DNA of 64,000 nucleotides from Chloropicon primus (GCA_023205875.1 CP060767.1:1-64000); one strand, 5' to 3'. Shown: positions 1 to 9,093, counted from the stretch's first letter. The notes: generated by a model not told the origin, from the sequence alone. Translations and numbers: made by a program.

Positions 1-237
1 CTAAACCTAAACCTAAAACCTAAAACCTAAAACCTAAAACCTAAAACCTAAAACCTAAAACCTAAAACCTAAAACCTAAAACCTAAAACCTAAAACCTAA
101 AACCTAAAACCTAAAACCTAAAACCTAAAACCTAAAAACCTAAAACCTAAAACCTAAAACCTAAAACCTAAACCTAAAACCTAAACCTAAAACCTAAACC
201 TAAAACCTAAAACCTAAAACCTACAAACCTAAACCTA
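1..237. repeat. Telomeric repeat tract, left chromosome end
   Basis: This is a nearly pure run of CCTAAAA (G-strand TTTTAGG) with interspersed CCTAAA units, mainly at the outer end and at about 172-237, and one CCTAAAAA near 134. The C-rich strand reads 5'->3' into the window, as expected at the left end of a chromosome. The unit has two Gs, unlike TTTAGGG of land plants or TTTTAGGG of Chlamydomonas. Degenerate units near 222-237 mark the junction with the subtelomeric satellite. Confidence 0.95.
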
Positions 238-238
238 A

Positions 239-932
239 GGAAGGACGACCTGGCCAAGGAAAGGAGCCGGAGAACAAAAGAAGCCTAAGAGAAAGACACC
301 GTCGCATCATCCAATTTTTCCGTGGTGCCTCCGAGTCACCGCGTTTCCTAAAGCCTTGGGAGTCCTAAAACCTAACGCCTAAAAGGCCCTCTCGTGGGTC
401 CGAAGTGCCTTGAGTAGGGTTTGCCCGAGGAAGAAAGGAAGGACGACCTGGCCAAGGAAAGGAGCCGGAGAACAAAAGAAGCCTAAGAGAAAGCCACCGT
501 CGCATCATCCAATTTTTCCGTGGTGCCTCCGAGTCACCGCGTTTCCTAAAGCCTTGGGAGTCCTAAAACCTAACGCCTAAAAGGCCCTCTCGTGGGTCCG
601 AAGTGCCTTGAGTAGGGTTTGCCCGAGGACGAAAGGAAGGACGACTTGGCCAAGGAAAGGAGCCGGGGAACAAAAGAAGCCTAAGAGAAAGCCACCGTCG
701 CATCATCCAATTTTTCCGTGGTGCCTCCGAGTCACCGCGTTTCCTAAAGCCTTGGGAGTCCTAAGACCTAACGCCTAAAAGGCCCTCTCGTGGGTCCGAA
801 GTGCCTTGAGTAGGGTTTGCTCGAGGAAGGAAGGAAGGACGACCTGGCCAAGGAAAGGAGCCGGAGAACAAAAGAAGCCTAAGTGAAAGACACCGTCGCA
901 TGATCCAAGCTTGCCGTGGTGCTTCCAAGCCA
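239..932. repeat. Subtelomeric 198-bp tandem satellite, about 3.5 copies
   Basis: The motif GGAAGGACGACCTGG recurs at 239, 437, 635 and 833 (third copy ACTTGG), an exact 198-bp period. Three copies are full length and differ by a few substitutions. The fourth decays after about 895. Each unit carries a telomere-like core (CCTAAAACCTAACGCCTAAAA) and a TAGGGTTTG box near its end. No coding frame is maintained. The period is close to a nucleosome repeat length, which is an observation only. Confidence 0.95.
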
Positions 933-1647
933 CCACAGTTTTCCTTCTGGTTTAGGTCTTAACTAAGGTTTTGGTTTTAGTCGGCCCTGAACCAGGTCGC
1001 ATAAGACGACGGATTCCAGCAGAAGAGTGGATCAGGGTAAGGTTTACGATTCAATCTCTTTATTCTCAGGTGCCCTAGATTGCACTCCACCCGGAACAGG
1101 CCTCTTCATCACGGACTCCATTCACACATCGTCCTCATCATCCATGGAGGTCTGTGGTTTGGGTTTTCGTGGTCCGACAGATGGACCTCTACAGGTTCAA
1201 CGACGACAGGAACAAACACAATATTAGAGGAGTATCCAAATATAAAATACAAGCCCCTTTTGACAAAGTTTTACAGCCATCGGACACGAACTGGATCCGT
1301 CACTCCACTATTCGTACCAAAAAAGTAGGCCCAAAATGGACAATAAAAGCTACAGAATCATATCATACACACCTACATTACACAATCAACTCAGCATGAA
1401 CCAAACCAAGAGGATCCAAGCCACGAACAACTACCCACAGACACCTCTCCTTGCCTTCCCTTCTCTCCCACACCACTGCATTGCCCCAAGAACACCTCTC
1501 CTCTCCCCAACCCTCGACAACGGTGGGGTCAGGCGGCCCATTCATTCTCCAACCTGACAACGAAAGCAGCGTCCATCATCATGATCGGTGGTCTGTCCGC
1601 AAGCTTAAGAAGAATTGGTATAGTATTACAGGGCAAGGTGCCTTACA
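933..1647. other. Gene-free subtelomeric stretch
   Basis: No convincing gene is visible. Small open frames on both strands lack the coding bias of neighbouring genes. There are telomere-like GTTTAGG and TAAGGTTTTGG fragments at about 950-975 and no tandem repeat. It is also the 3' flank of the first gene, which ends at 1648 on the minus strand. Confidence 0.6.
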
Positions 1648-2763
1648 TCACATCGTTTGGCGCACGTAGGCGTTCCACTCCAGGTCCGCGATGAGCTGGG
1701 CCCTTTGCAGGAGCCTGGTGTGGTCGATCCACCGGGGCGTAGGACAGGCGCTGCGCTCCTTCCGGAACCCGCTCCCCTTGGTCTCCGTGGCCTTCCGAGA
1801 AGCCTGGCCGAAGACGGGGTGCCCCCTTCTCCCCCCGAGGACGCCTTGGTCTCGCCGTCCCCCCCGGCTCACCGCCCTCGAGCCCCGCCCGCTCGCGGGG
1901 GCCGAAGGAGTCTGGTCGGTCTTTCCCTTGAGCTTCCTCTTGGATCCCCTTGTGGGCTCGAAGCACCTCTCGATCGACCTGTGGTCCCCGCCCGAGTGCA
2001 TCGCGTTCAGCCTCATCCTCATGGCGTGGTCCATCGTGCCAATGTCCTCCGTGAGCTTCTTCGACACGTTCACCATGTGAGACACTCTGTCCATGGAGTG
2101 GTATATCCCCTTCTCCCGCAGGCCCAGGCTAATCTCCTTCTTGTTCAGCGTCTTCAGGAGTCTCGCTCGGTCGGCCAGGAGCTCAGGCTTGTACTCCACC
2201 GTGGAGTGGATGGCCTTGCGGGACACCGACTTGGGCCTCGCGAACCCAGCCCGCATCACCGTCTCTATCTTGTTCACTATCCTCTCCTTGTCGCTCGCCT
2301 CCCTGTCCTTCTCGTCGTCCTCGTAGTGCAGCCTGAGGTACTCTCCGTTGTCGTGCGGGGAAGGTCCCCCGGCCTCCGACACCAGCGGCCCCAGCCCCTC
2401 GAGCGTCCCTATGCTCGCCCTCGGCGCCCTCAACCGCATGTTCATCTTCGCAGTCCTGGCCATGGCCGCGTTGTCCCTCGCTTCCTCGACCTTGCTGACA
2501 TTCCCCATCACGACGGCCTCCTCTTCCCTTGACCGGGGCCTGAGGTATCGTTTGAGGTACCTCTCCGGCCTCGCACCATGGACTCCTTTGTGTTTGTTCT
2601 TCTGGTTCGTCCTGTTCTTGTGGAACCTGTGGAGTATGGACAAAGGAATGGCGGTGTCCCGGTCTTGCGTGTTATCAGAAGAGTAAGAGTAAGAGTGAGA
2701 GTGAGAGTGAGAGTGCGTCGTGCTTGCACTCCCCTGCTCCCCCATTCCTCCCGCCCTTGTCAT
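1648..2763 (-). CDS. Hypothetical basic protein, telomere-proximal
   Basis: This is an open frame of 371 residues from ATG at 2763. I do not recognise a family. The N-terminus is low complexity (repeated His-Ser then Tyr-Ser, from GAGTGA/GAGTAA repeats). A basic segment around residues 60-115 includes ERYLKRYLRP and repeated Arg-Met clusters, charged and helix-prone segments follow, and the C-terminus ends in a Leu/Trp-rich stretch (TRLLQRAQLIADLEWNAYV). There is no signal peptide or membrane segment. It shows the G/C-ending codons (AAG, GAC, CTC, AGG) typical of real genes here, whereas the opposite-strand frame reads as Pro/Leu/Arg/His filler. Met7 and Met86 are alternative starts. It is the first gene inward from the telomere, so lineage-specific origin is possible. 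Confidence 0.6.
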   Translation of the reverse strand: MTRAGGMGEQGSASTTHSHSHSHSYSYSSDNTQDRDTAIPLSILHRFHKNRTNQKNKHKGVHGARPERYLKRYLRPRSREEEAVVMGNVSKVEEARDNAAMARTAKMNMRLRAPRASIGTLEGLGPLVSEAGGPSPHDNGEYLRLHYEDDEKDREASDKERIVNKIETVMRAGFARPKSVSRKAIHSTVEYKPELLADRARLLKTLNKKEISLGLREKGIYHSMDRVSHMVNVSKKLTEDIGTMDHAMRMRLNAMHSGGDHRSIERCFEPTRGSKRKLKGKTDQTPSAPASGRGSRAVSRGGRRDQGVLGGRRGHPVFGQASRKATETKGSGFRKERSACPTPRWIDHTRLLQRAQLIADLEWNAYVRQTM

Positions 2764-3364
2764 CTTGTTCTTGTTGTCCTCCTCTCTCCTTTCCCTCTGC
2801 GCTGCGCTGCTGCAGGGTCAAAGATGACCAAGACTCCTCCTGGAGGATCTTGGCCGAATTTTCGGCCAGGCCATGAGAAAATTTCGGCCAGGCCAGGCCG
2901 GAGAGGCAGACAGAGACAGAGACAGAGACAGAGACAGAGACAGAGGAGGAAGGGCACGGGAGGGGGGACAACGAGACAAGGCAAGGATCGATCGTCGACC
3001 AGACAACCCCCGAAATACTACCTCGGCTCGAGCCGGTACACGACCACCCTGCACTCGGGTGTCCAGAAAGGAAAGGAAAGGAGGAGGAGACCAAGATCCT
3101 CAACTTGGGGAGGGAGGGAGGCGAGGGGGAGGCCGAGGGCGAGGGAGGAAGGCGCCAGGCACACCAGCCGGTTTAGGTGATCATCATCCTGAGGGTGGTT
3201 TCCTAAAGCGATGAAGAGGAAGGGATAGGTTGGGTTGCAGGACGAGGACTTTGCCAACACCAAGCAGGAGAGGGGGAGGAGCAGGGACTCACGCGGCGAG
3301 GACACGACCACGGCACGACACGGGTGGAGAACAACTTAACCCAACCGCGTTGACTGACGGCGGC
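2764..3364. other. Divergent intergenic region with GACAGA microsatellite
   Basis: This region separates two divergently transcribed genes and so probably holds both promoters. It contains a GACAGA hexanucleotide run at about 2905-2945, a short imperfect repeat of TTTCGGCCAGGCCA near 2857-2900, and purine-rich GGGAGG stretches near 3090-3150. No ATG-started frame with coding bias was seen. Confidence 0.6.
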
Positions 3365-4786
3365 ATGGGATGTAACGTGGCGCGCGTGGCATGGACGGCG
3401 GTCCTGTTGATCTTGGTGGGCGTTTCGGGACAGACGGTGGGAGCCGAGGGGTACGACTACGACTCGTCGTACGTGGACGTGAGGGAGGTTCCTCGCACCC
3501 TGAGCAACGCCATGAGGCTCGCGGGCCACTTCAGCGACTTGAACGAGGGCGTGGTGGAGCCGGGCCTGCGGGTGGACATGGAGGCGGCGCACAGGTTGAG
3601 CCTGCAGGCCGAGAACACGCAGAGGTCGCAGGGAGAGGGGGGGAGGAACCCAACCTGGTGGGCCGAGGGGGAGGGGAGCGCGGTGTTCTGGGACGACCTT
3701 GACGATCCAGGCCGGAGCCAAGCCGCGTGGGAGAGCGTGCTTGGGGGGTCAGCCACCACGATGTGCGGGTCTGTGAGCGGGGAGAACTCCCTGTGCTTTG
3801 GGGGCGATGCCTTTGCCGCCGTCGAGGAGGAGAACTCCGCCTTTGCCTTGCGCCAGGCCGTGACGTCGGTGTTGGACACCACGGCGGCTTCCAATGCGAG
3901 CTTCTCCCTTGCGATGGCCCGGCCGTACACCTACGACGGCGAGGACGAGGGTGGGGTGCAGGAGGGGGGGAGTTGCGCCGCCCCGGACGACAGCGCTGTG
4001 ACCTTTGAGTTCAAGCCCGCGGGGGGGCCTTGGACGGTCCTCGGATCCTTCAGCTCCGAGAACTACACCTGGGAGGGGGAGGGAAGGGCCCTCCCGACCG
4101 AGGCCAGGGGGATCAAGGGCGAGAAGGTCTTCGCCTTCGTGGTGCGGACGTTCGCCCTTCCCCCCGCCGCGAGGTCGCCCGCCACAAAATTCAGGTGGAC
4201 CCAGGCCAAGCTGAGTGAGGGGAGCGAGTCCGCGGAAGGGGACGACTCGGGGGACGACTCGGGGGACGACTCGGGGTCGCCGCCCACGCCGCAGGCATTC
4301 CCGAGCTGGGCCCTGGACAACGTCATCATCGTGGGCGGCGACGGGAAGGCGGACCCAAAGCCGGGAGACGGCGGCGCGGGGGATTCCGGCAAGGTTCTCG
4401 TCCACCTCTCCCTCCACGGGACGGAGGGCCAGCAGAAAGGGCGCCAGGACAACCTCGTGCACAGCAGGCTGGCCACCGTTTTGGTCCACGTGAACGCCCA
4501 GGTGGACGGCCTCTCGGCCAACAAGTTTGCGGTGGAGGGGGACGGCAAGGTCGTTTCGATCAACAAGATCGCCAGCTCCCTCGGTGGTCTGTCTCACATG
4601 GTTCCGTGGAAGCAAAAGGATGCCATGTCAGGCGGAGGGAGCCTTTACACTTTGACTTTCCTCAAGGGGACCAAGGACGCTTCCTTGCACCTTCCGCAAG
4701 GAACGTGCAGGGACGTGAAGAGCAACAAGGAAAACGAGGAGTCCAACAGAATCACCTTCTCCCGGCCTGCTGCTGCTGCGCGTTAA
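3365..4786 (+). CDS. Secreted protein with reelin-type repeat and C-terminal Ig-like domain
   Basis: A 473-residue protein starting at the ATG at 3365, the first in-frame ATG. It is followed at once by a signal peptide (basic MGCNVAR, then hydrophobic VAWTAVLLILVGVSG and a cleavable AEG). Residues about 120-325 follow the reelin sub-repeat pattern: W..V.GG, CGSVSG, a residue pair near LCFGGD, AVTSVLDT, a CAAPDD segment, then FRW and finally SWALDNVIIV. Reelin repeats are best known from animal extracellular matrix. An acidic spacer holds three GDDSG units. Residues about 343-471 (VLVHLSLHG... YTLTF... LPQGTCRDV) resemble bacterial-style Ig-like (Big) domains. It is probably secreted or cell-surface, with binding partner unknown. 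Domain calls are by pattern only. Confidence 0.75.
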   Translation: MGCNVARVAWTAVLLILVGVSGQTVGAEGYDYDSSYVDVREVPRTLSNAMRLAGHFSDLNEGVVEPGLRVDMEAAHRLSLQAENTQRSQGEGGRNPTWWAEGEGSAVFWDDLDDPGRSQAAWESVLGGSATTMCGSVSGENSLCFGGDAFAAVEEENSAFALRQAVTSVLDTTAASNASFSLAMARPYTYDGEDEGGVQEGGSCAAPDDSAVTFEFKPAGGPWTVLGSFSSENYTWEGEGRALPTEARGIKGEKVFAFVVRTFALPPAARSPATKFRWTQAKLSEGSESAEGDDSGDDSGDDSGSPPTPQAFPSWALDNVIIVGGDGKADPKPGDGGAGDSGKVLVHLSLHGTEGQQKGRQDNLVHSRLATVLVHVNAQVDGLSANKFAVEGDGKVVSINKIASSLGGLSHMVPWKQKDAMSGGGSLYTLTFLKGTKDASLHLPQGTCRDVKSNKENEESNRITFSRPAAAAR

Positions 4787-4948
4787 CAATGAGTCGTCGT
4801 CGTCGTCGTCGCCGTCCGAGAGCAGTACAAGTTGTGGCCCCCAAGGCGCAGGCCCCTAAAACACCTCCCGTGTGTGTGTGTGTGTGTTGTACCAAAACGT
4901 GTATGTTTATGTTTTATATCCAAAATAGATGTGTACCATTGAGTAGCG

Positions 4949-6103
4949 ATGGATCCAAGCGCTTCCCTTCCCTCCCCTTGCCCTTCCCCTTCCCTCCTCC
5001 TCGGTGTCCCTCCTCCCTGCAGGTTTTTGGCGCGCTCATCTGTCGCCTCGTCGGGGGAACGCAGCGCAGGAGGAGGAGGAGGGGCGAGAAGGATGTGGCT
5101 GGTGGCGGGGAGCGGGGGGCGAGGGAAGACAACGTGCATCTTCCAGGTCGCCGCAAGACTCCTCCAAAACAACAACGACGACGACGACGACGACGACGAC
5201 GACACGGCGCTTGGGCCGCCTCGCGTTCTCGTCGTGGCCTTGAGGGACAAGCTCGAGAAGGAGGTCCCCGACCACATCGTCGAGGCGTGGGAGGCCTTCC
5301 AGGAGCAGGAGAGGGACGCCGCGGCGGGACGGGGCCAGGACAAGGACAAGGGCGAGGACAAGGGAGGGCTCGGGGAGGACCTGGGCCTCGGGTCGGACCC
5401 CTCCTCCTCGGACTCCTGCTGGCCCTCGGGATCGAGCAAAGGGGGCGAGACGGCGAGGGCGAGGAAAGTGCGCAGCCCGACCGTCCTGAGCCGGGTGGAC
5501 CTGCGGTACGTGAGAAGCGCGGAGGACCTGGTGAACACCCTCGCGTGCTTCCACCTGGCCCCGAGGGACAGGAGGCCCTCGGCCCTCCTCGTGGATGACC
5601 TCGACCTCATCTTGGCGAGGCACGGGGGGGGCGGGGCCGCCAAGAAGGGGGCGGACCGGGCCGGGGGAAGGGAGACCGCCTTCAGCGCGCTCGAGGCCAG
5701 GATGGCCAAGGTCTCCGCCCTCCTCAAGAACGTGGCCGATTTCTCGGCGGCGCTTTGGGACGGCCGCGGCGGCGAGGAGGATCAGACGGTGGTGAGGTGC
5801 ACCAAGTGCGGGGGTAGGAAGGTTGTCTCCTTTCCCGTGGTGGCAACGATCAGCAAGGCGGATGACCAGGCGACCATACCTTACTTGGACACGATGAAGA
5901 GGTGGTTCACCCACATCGTGGAGCTGGGGGAAACGCCAAAGCAAGCAAAAGTGTTTGCTCAGGGAGCGGCGTCATCACCATCAAGGAGCCCGAGTGCCGA
6001 GGAAGGCGGTTGGACGTGCAGGTGCGAGCTGAACACGATCATGTCCACCGTACTCCGGTGCCCCTTCGACCCTTTCGTGGTTCGGCCGGTCCCGCAAGTG
6101 TAA
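4949..6103 (+). CDS. RecA-like P-loop ATPase, possibly SWSAP1-type
   Basis: A 384-residue frame. A Walker A motif (GSGGRGKTT) sits at about residues 53-61 and a Walker B strand (SALLVDDLDLIL) at about 209-220, with LRYVRSAEDLVNTLACFH just before it. That arrangement recalls SWSAP1, the small RecA-like partner of SWS1 in homologous recombination, but overall similarity is weak and I treat the family as tentative. A nine-Asp run (residues about 77-85, from GAC repeats) and a charged low-complexity insert at about 125-170 interrupt the core. There is a CTKC pair at about residue 288 and further cysteines near the C-terminus. The real start may be Met49 (5093), directly before Walker A, since residues 1-48 are Pro/Ser/Gly-rich. 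It ends 142 bases before the convergent UBX gene. Confidence 0.65.
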   Translation: MDPSASLPSPCPSPSLLLGVPPPCRFLARSSVASSGERSAGGGGGARRMWLVAGSGGRGKTTCIFQVAARLLQNNNDDDDDDDDDTALGPPRVLVVALRDKLEKEVPDHIVEAWEAFQEQERDAAAGRGQDKDKGEDKGGLGEDLGLGSDPSSSDSCWPSGSSKGGETARARKVRSPTVLSRVDLRYVRSAEDLVNTLACFHLAPRDRRPSALLVDDLDLILARHGGGGAAKKGADRAGGRETAFSALEARMAKVSALLKNVADFSAALWDGRGGEEDQTVVRCTKCGGRKVVSFPVVATISKADDQATIPYLDTMKRWFTHIVELGETPKQAKVFAQGAASSPSRSPSAEEGGWTCRCELNTIMSTVLRCPFDPFVVRPVPQV

Positions 6104-6245
6104 TTACACGACACGTGCGTTTCGTGTCTTGTTTTGATATAGATGTGTACCATATTATTCCTACTTTACGCGATGATTTCCTAGGTTTGTTGTTCTCGCT
6201 CTCACGGGGGCAAGCAGCCAGGCAGCTGTCCTCTCCCCTCACTCC

Positions 6246-7937
6246 TCAGTCTTCTGACTGCAAAAAGAGCATCGCTTGGCGGCTGAGGCCCGCCTCGGCC
6301 AAGGTCTGCTCGAAGGTGGATTCGTCAAACACCTTCCTTGGAAAGTTACTCACGAGCTTGTAGTCGTAACAAGTGTTCGACTCGAGCGAGTCCACAAAGT
6401 TGTAAATCACCTTGACCCGCTCCTTGTCGTAGAACCTCCTGGTGACGCGGGATCCGTCCGGAAACCTGATCAGGACCTTGCTCACGCCGTCCTCCCCGGG
6501 CTCGGGCTCCTCTGGGATGGCCTCCGCCCTCTCCCTCCTCCTGGAGAGCACGGCCTGGGTCTTTTCCTCCACTTTCTTCCTGCTCAGCTCCTCCTCCTCG
6601 CGTTCCCGCAACTTCCTCTCCAATTCCTCCTGCTTTTCCTTCTCCTTTCTCTGGTCCTCTTGCAGGGCCAGGGCGAAGTCCCTCTCCTGCTCCTCGCGAA
6701 TCCTTCTGCTGGCCTCCCTCTCCTCCTGCTCCGCCCTCGCGGCCACGAGCATGGGGCCGTTGTCCTCCAGGACGCCCTCCAGGAGCTCAAGCAGGCCCTC
6801 CGTGGACAAGGCTCCCTCGGACAGCAAGATCAAGGCCATCCCGGAGGAGGGGGCCTGGGCCACCACGCGGTTTCCCGCCCCAAAGCTCTGGAGAATGGAG
6901 TTCGAGGTCAGGACAGCGAGTGCCGGGTACCTTGAGACCCTCAAGGACTGCGCCAGGCGGAAGGCGTCCCTGGACTGCGTGACGTCCCCGCCCCACAGCA
7001 CAAAGTTGTCCTTGAAAAAACCGGCGACCTCCGGCGTGTTGAGAACGGTCGAGCAGAACCTGGCGCACTCGGCGTGCTCCCGGGAATGGAGGTAGCACAC
7101 CAGGAACCTGCTGCGCGCCCTGGCCCTACTCAGGGCCTCGTAGTGCCCGCAGACCTCGAAGTCGGGGCAGACGCGCCCGCTGCCCTGGCCCGCCGCGGAG
7201 GCCGAGCAGCTCGGGTCCCCCGCCCGGGAGCTCTCGCTCTCCCTTCCCGCGTCCACGGCCGCTTGGCCCTGGTCCTGGCGGCAGAACTCCTCCTCGAATT
7301 GGTGCAGGAAGTGGGACGCCGCTTGGGTCGGGTCCACCAGAACGTGGCCCCGCGTGGCCTGAGCGAAGGACACCGTCAAGAGGCGGTTGAGCCACTGCGC
7401 GAGGCTCCTTGGGAGAACCAAGTTCAGGACGAGGCGGGTCGTGCTCGTGACGAAGACCAAGCTGCCCCTGACTCCGTGGGCGGACAGGGTGACGACCTTC
7501 CCTATCGTCCGGAAGCAGAGGAACACAACAGCCGCAACAGCGCGTCCGACCCCGAGCTGCCTCGCCCCGTCGTTCCCCGCCGCTCTCGCTTCCGCCGGAC
7601 GGGCCTCCCTCTCCCTCCGCCTCTGCCCTCCCCCAACCCTCCTCCTCGTCAGCTCCGTCAGGTTGTCCCTCCTGCTGGTCCCCGTCCTGCCGTCGTTCCC
7701 CTCCCCCCCTCCGCCGCTCGTCGTCCTCGTGCTCGTGCTCGTGCTCATGGTGTTGGTGGTTTCCGGTTTGAGTTGCTGCACGAGGAGTTCTGCTGCCCTG
7801 TGGACGTCGCCTTTTGTTTCCTCGAGGAAGAAGTCCACGACAGCCCTGTCCACCTCCACTTGTCCCTCCCCTTCACTCCTTGCCTCGTACAACTCCCCGA
7901 CCCTCGCAAGAACCTCCTCCACCTTATCCGAACTCAT
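6246..7937 (-). CDS. UBXD8/FAF2-like UBA-UAS-UBX protein
   Basis: A 563-residue protein from ATG at 7937 (MSSDKVEEVL). The order is UBA-like helical bundle (about 3-56), a Thr/Ser/Gly linker, a hydrophobic stretch (about 132-190) that could form a membrane hairpin, a UAS thioredoxin-like domain (about 205-395, LVCYLHSREHAEC, KDNFVLWGGDV), an Arg/Glu coiled coil (about 400-465) and a C-terminal UBX domain (about 480-562, KVLIRFPDGSRVTRRF, YDYKLVSNFPRKVF). Family members recruit Cdc48/p97 to the ER membrane or lipid droplets for ubiquitin-dependent extraction. The frame stays open upstream of 7937, but that part is simple-sequence CAA/CAC repeats and is better read as 5' flank. It is divergent from TRAPPC6. 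Confidence 0.88.
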   Translation of the reverse strand: MSSDKVEEVLARVGELYEARSEGEGQVEVDRAVVDFFLEETKGDVHRAAELLVQQLKPETTNTMSTSTSTRTTSGGGGEGNDGRTGTSRRDNLTELTRRRVGGGQRRREREARPAEARAAGNDGARQLGVGRAVAAVVFLCFRTIGKVVTLSAHGVRGSLVFVTSTTRLVLNLVLPRSLAQWLNRLLTVSFAQATRGHVLVDPTQAASHFLHQFEEEFCRQDQGQAAVDAGRESESSRAGDPSCSASAAGQGSGRVCPDFEVCGHYEALSRARARSRFLVCYLHSREHAECARFCSTVLNTPEVAGFFKDNFVLWGGDVTQSRDAFRLAQSLRVSRYPALAVLTSNSILQSFGAGNRVVAQAPSSGMALILLSEGALSTEGLLELLEGVLEDNGPMLVAARAEQEEREASRRIREEQERDFALALQEDQRKEKEKQEELERKLREREEEELSRKKVEEKTQAVLSRRRERAEAIPEEPEPGEDGVSKVLIRFPDGSRVTRRFYDKERVKVIYNFVDSLESNTCYDYKLVSNFPRKVFDESTFEQTLAEAGLSRQAMLFLQSED

Positions 7938-7979
7938 CTTCTCTCGGCTCTGTCTCTCTGTCTTCCTTCCTTGTTCTTG

Positions 7980-8011
<32 letters not shown>

Positions 8012-8376
8012 GGTGATGGTGATGGTGTTCCTGCCCCCCGGCGGAGTTGTTCCCCTGGTGTTGTGTATGTTGTTCCCCTCGTGTCCTGTTGTGTCCTGTT
8101 GTGTTGTGTTGTGTTGTGTTGTGTGCGGAGCCGAGCTCCTCTCCCCTTCTGGCCTCCTCTTCGGCTTTTCTCTCTCTCTCTCGGGAAAGGAAAGAGGAAC
8201 GCGCGACGCGACGACCAAGACCAACACGAGGAGGCGACGAGGAGGCGACGAAGACGAGGGAAGAACAACAACACGACACGACACGACCTCGGCCTTGGCC
8301 TTGCCTTGACCACTCCACTCCAGGGACAACACAACCACAAGAGCAAGGAAGGAAGGAAGGAAGGAGGAGGAAGAGC
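7938..8376. promoter_or_regulatory. Divergent promoter region with 5-bp repeats
   Basis: This 439-bp spacer separates the divergent UBX and TRAPPC6 genes and must carry both promoters and leaders. It has a TTG/GTG triplet run (7978-8020), a GTGTT pentanucleotide run (8099-8124), an ACACG pentanucleotide run (8271-8287) and a GGAA tetranucleotide run just before the TRAPPC6 ATG (8346-8362). No TATA box stands out. Confidence 0.5.
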
Positions 8377-9093
8377 ATGGAGAAACAGGGACAAGGGCAG
8401 GAGGGGAGGAGGGGGGAGTGTGCGGAGACCTGCTTCGACTTGCTTCTCATTGAGATGATCCACTTGTACGGAGGGAGGCCAACACAAGGAACAACAACAA
8501 CGACGACGACGACGACGACGACGACGACCAATGCGACGGAGGCCACACCGAAGGCGAATGGCGGTGGGGTCCAGGAGAGGCGGCCGAGTGGGGCCCAGGA
8601 GAGGGGGCCGGGGGAGGCAGGGGCAGGGCCAGGGGGAGGACCGGGGGATGGGTTGGAGAGCATGGGGTTCCAGGTTGGATGCCAGCTCGGGGAGAGGTAC
8701 TCCAAGTCGAGGGCCAGCTTCGACGACACCCTCGATATTGTGAAGTTCCTGTGCAAGGACTTTTGGACAGAAGTTTTCAGGAAGCAGGTGGACAACCTGA
8801 AGACCAATCACAGGGGCGTCTTCGTGCTCTACGACAGCAAGTTCAGGTGGCTTCGGTCAGCTTCCGCCGGGAAAATGATGGGCGACAACGCGAGCGCGGC
8901 GGCGGTGGGCGCGGGGAGCGGGGGTCAGCCCGGTCAGGGGAAGACCACCGTGGGGGACCTCCTCCGGTTTCCCTGCGGCCTGATCCGCGGGGTGCTCTTC
9001 ACCCTCGGAATCAAAGCCGTGGTCTCGGCGGACGTGGCCTCCTCGCTGCCCGCTTGCTCGTTCACCGTGAAGATACAGCAGCAGGCAAAGTGA
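8377..9093 (+). CDS. TRAPPC6: TRAPP complex subunit 6 (Trs33)
   Basis: A 238-residue protein from ATG at 8377. The N-terminal helix (ETCFDLLLIEMIHLY) and the C-terminal core match TRAPPC6/Trs33: MGFQVGCQLGERYSK, DIVKFLCKDFW, VFRKQVDNLKTNHRG, a PCGLIRGVLFTLGI segment and the end SADVASSLPACSFTV. This subunit belongs to the core of the TRAPP tethering complex in ER-Golgi and endosomal traffic. Two inserts make it longer than the usual about 160 residues: a poly-Thr plus Gly/Pro-rich segment (residues about 36-90, from ACG repeats at 8500-8530), and a Gly/Ala loop before the final helix-strand unit. Confidence 0.93.
   Translation: MEKQGQGQEGRRGECAETCFDLLLIEMIHLYGGRPTQGTTTTTTTTTTTTTNATEATPKANGGGVQERRPSGAQERGPGEAGAGPGGGPGDGLESMGFQVGCQLGERYSKSRASFDDTLDIVKFLCKDFWTEVFRKQVDNLKTNHRGVFVLYDSKFRWLRSASAGKMMGDNASAAAVGAGSGGQPGQGKTTVGDLLRFPCGLIRGVLFTLGIKAVVSADVASSLPACSFTVKIQQQAK

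Noticed and set aside
1657-2532. 291-residue plus-strand frame antisense to the first gene
   Set aside because: Leu/Pro/His/Arg filler. Codon bias supports the minus-strand frame instead.
3018-3311. Small minus-strand frame near the reelin-repeat gene
   Set aside because: Low-complexity Leu/Ser/Pro with no homology and no codon bias. It lies in a promoter region.
7938-8807. N-terminal extension of the UBXD8-like frame by 290 residues
   Set aside because: It overlaps TRAPPC6 on the opposite strand and is built from CAA/CAC simple repeats. The family start fits ATG at 7937.
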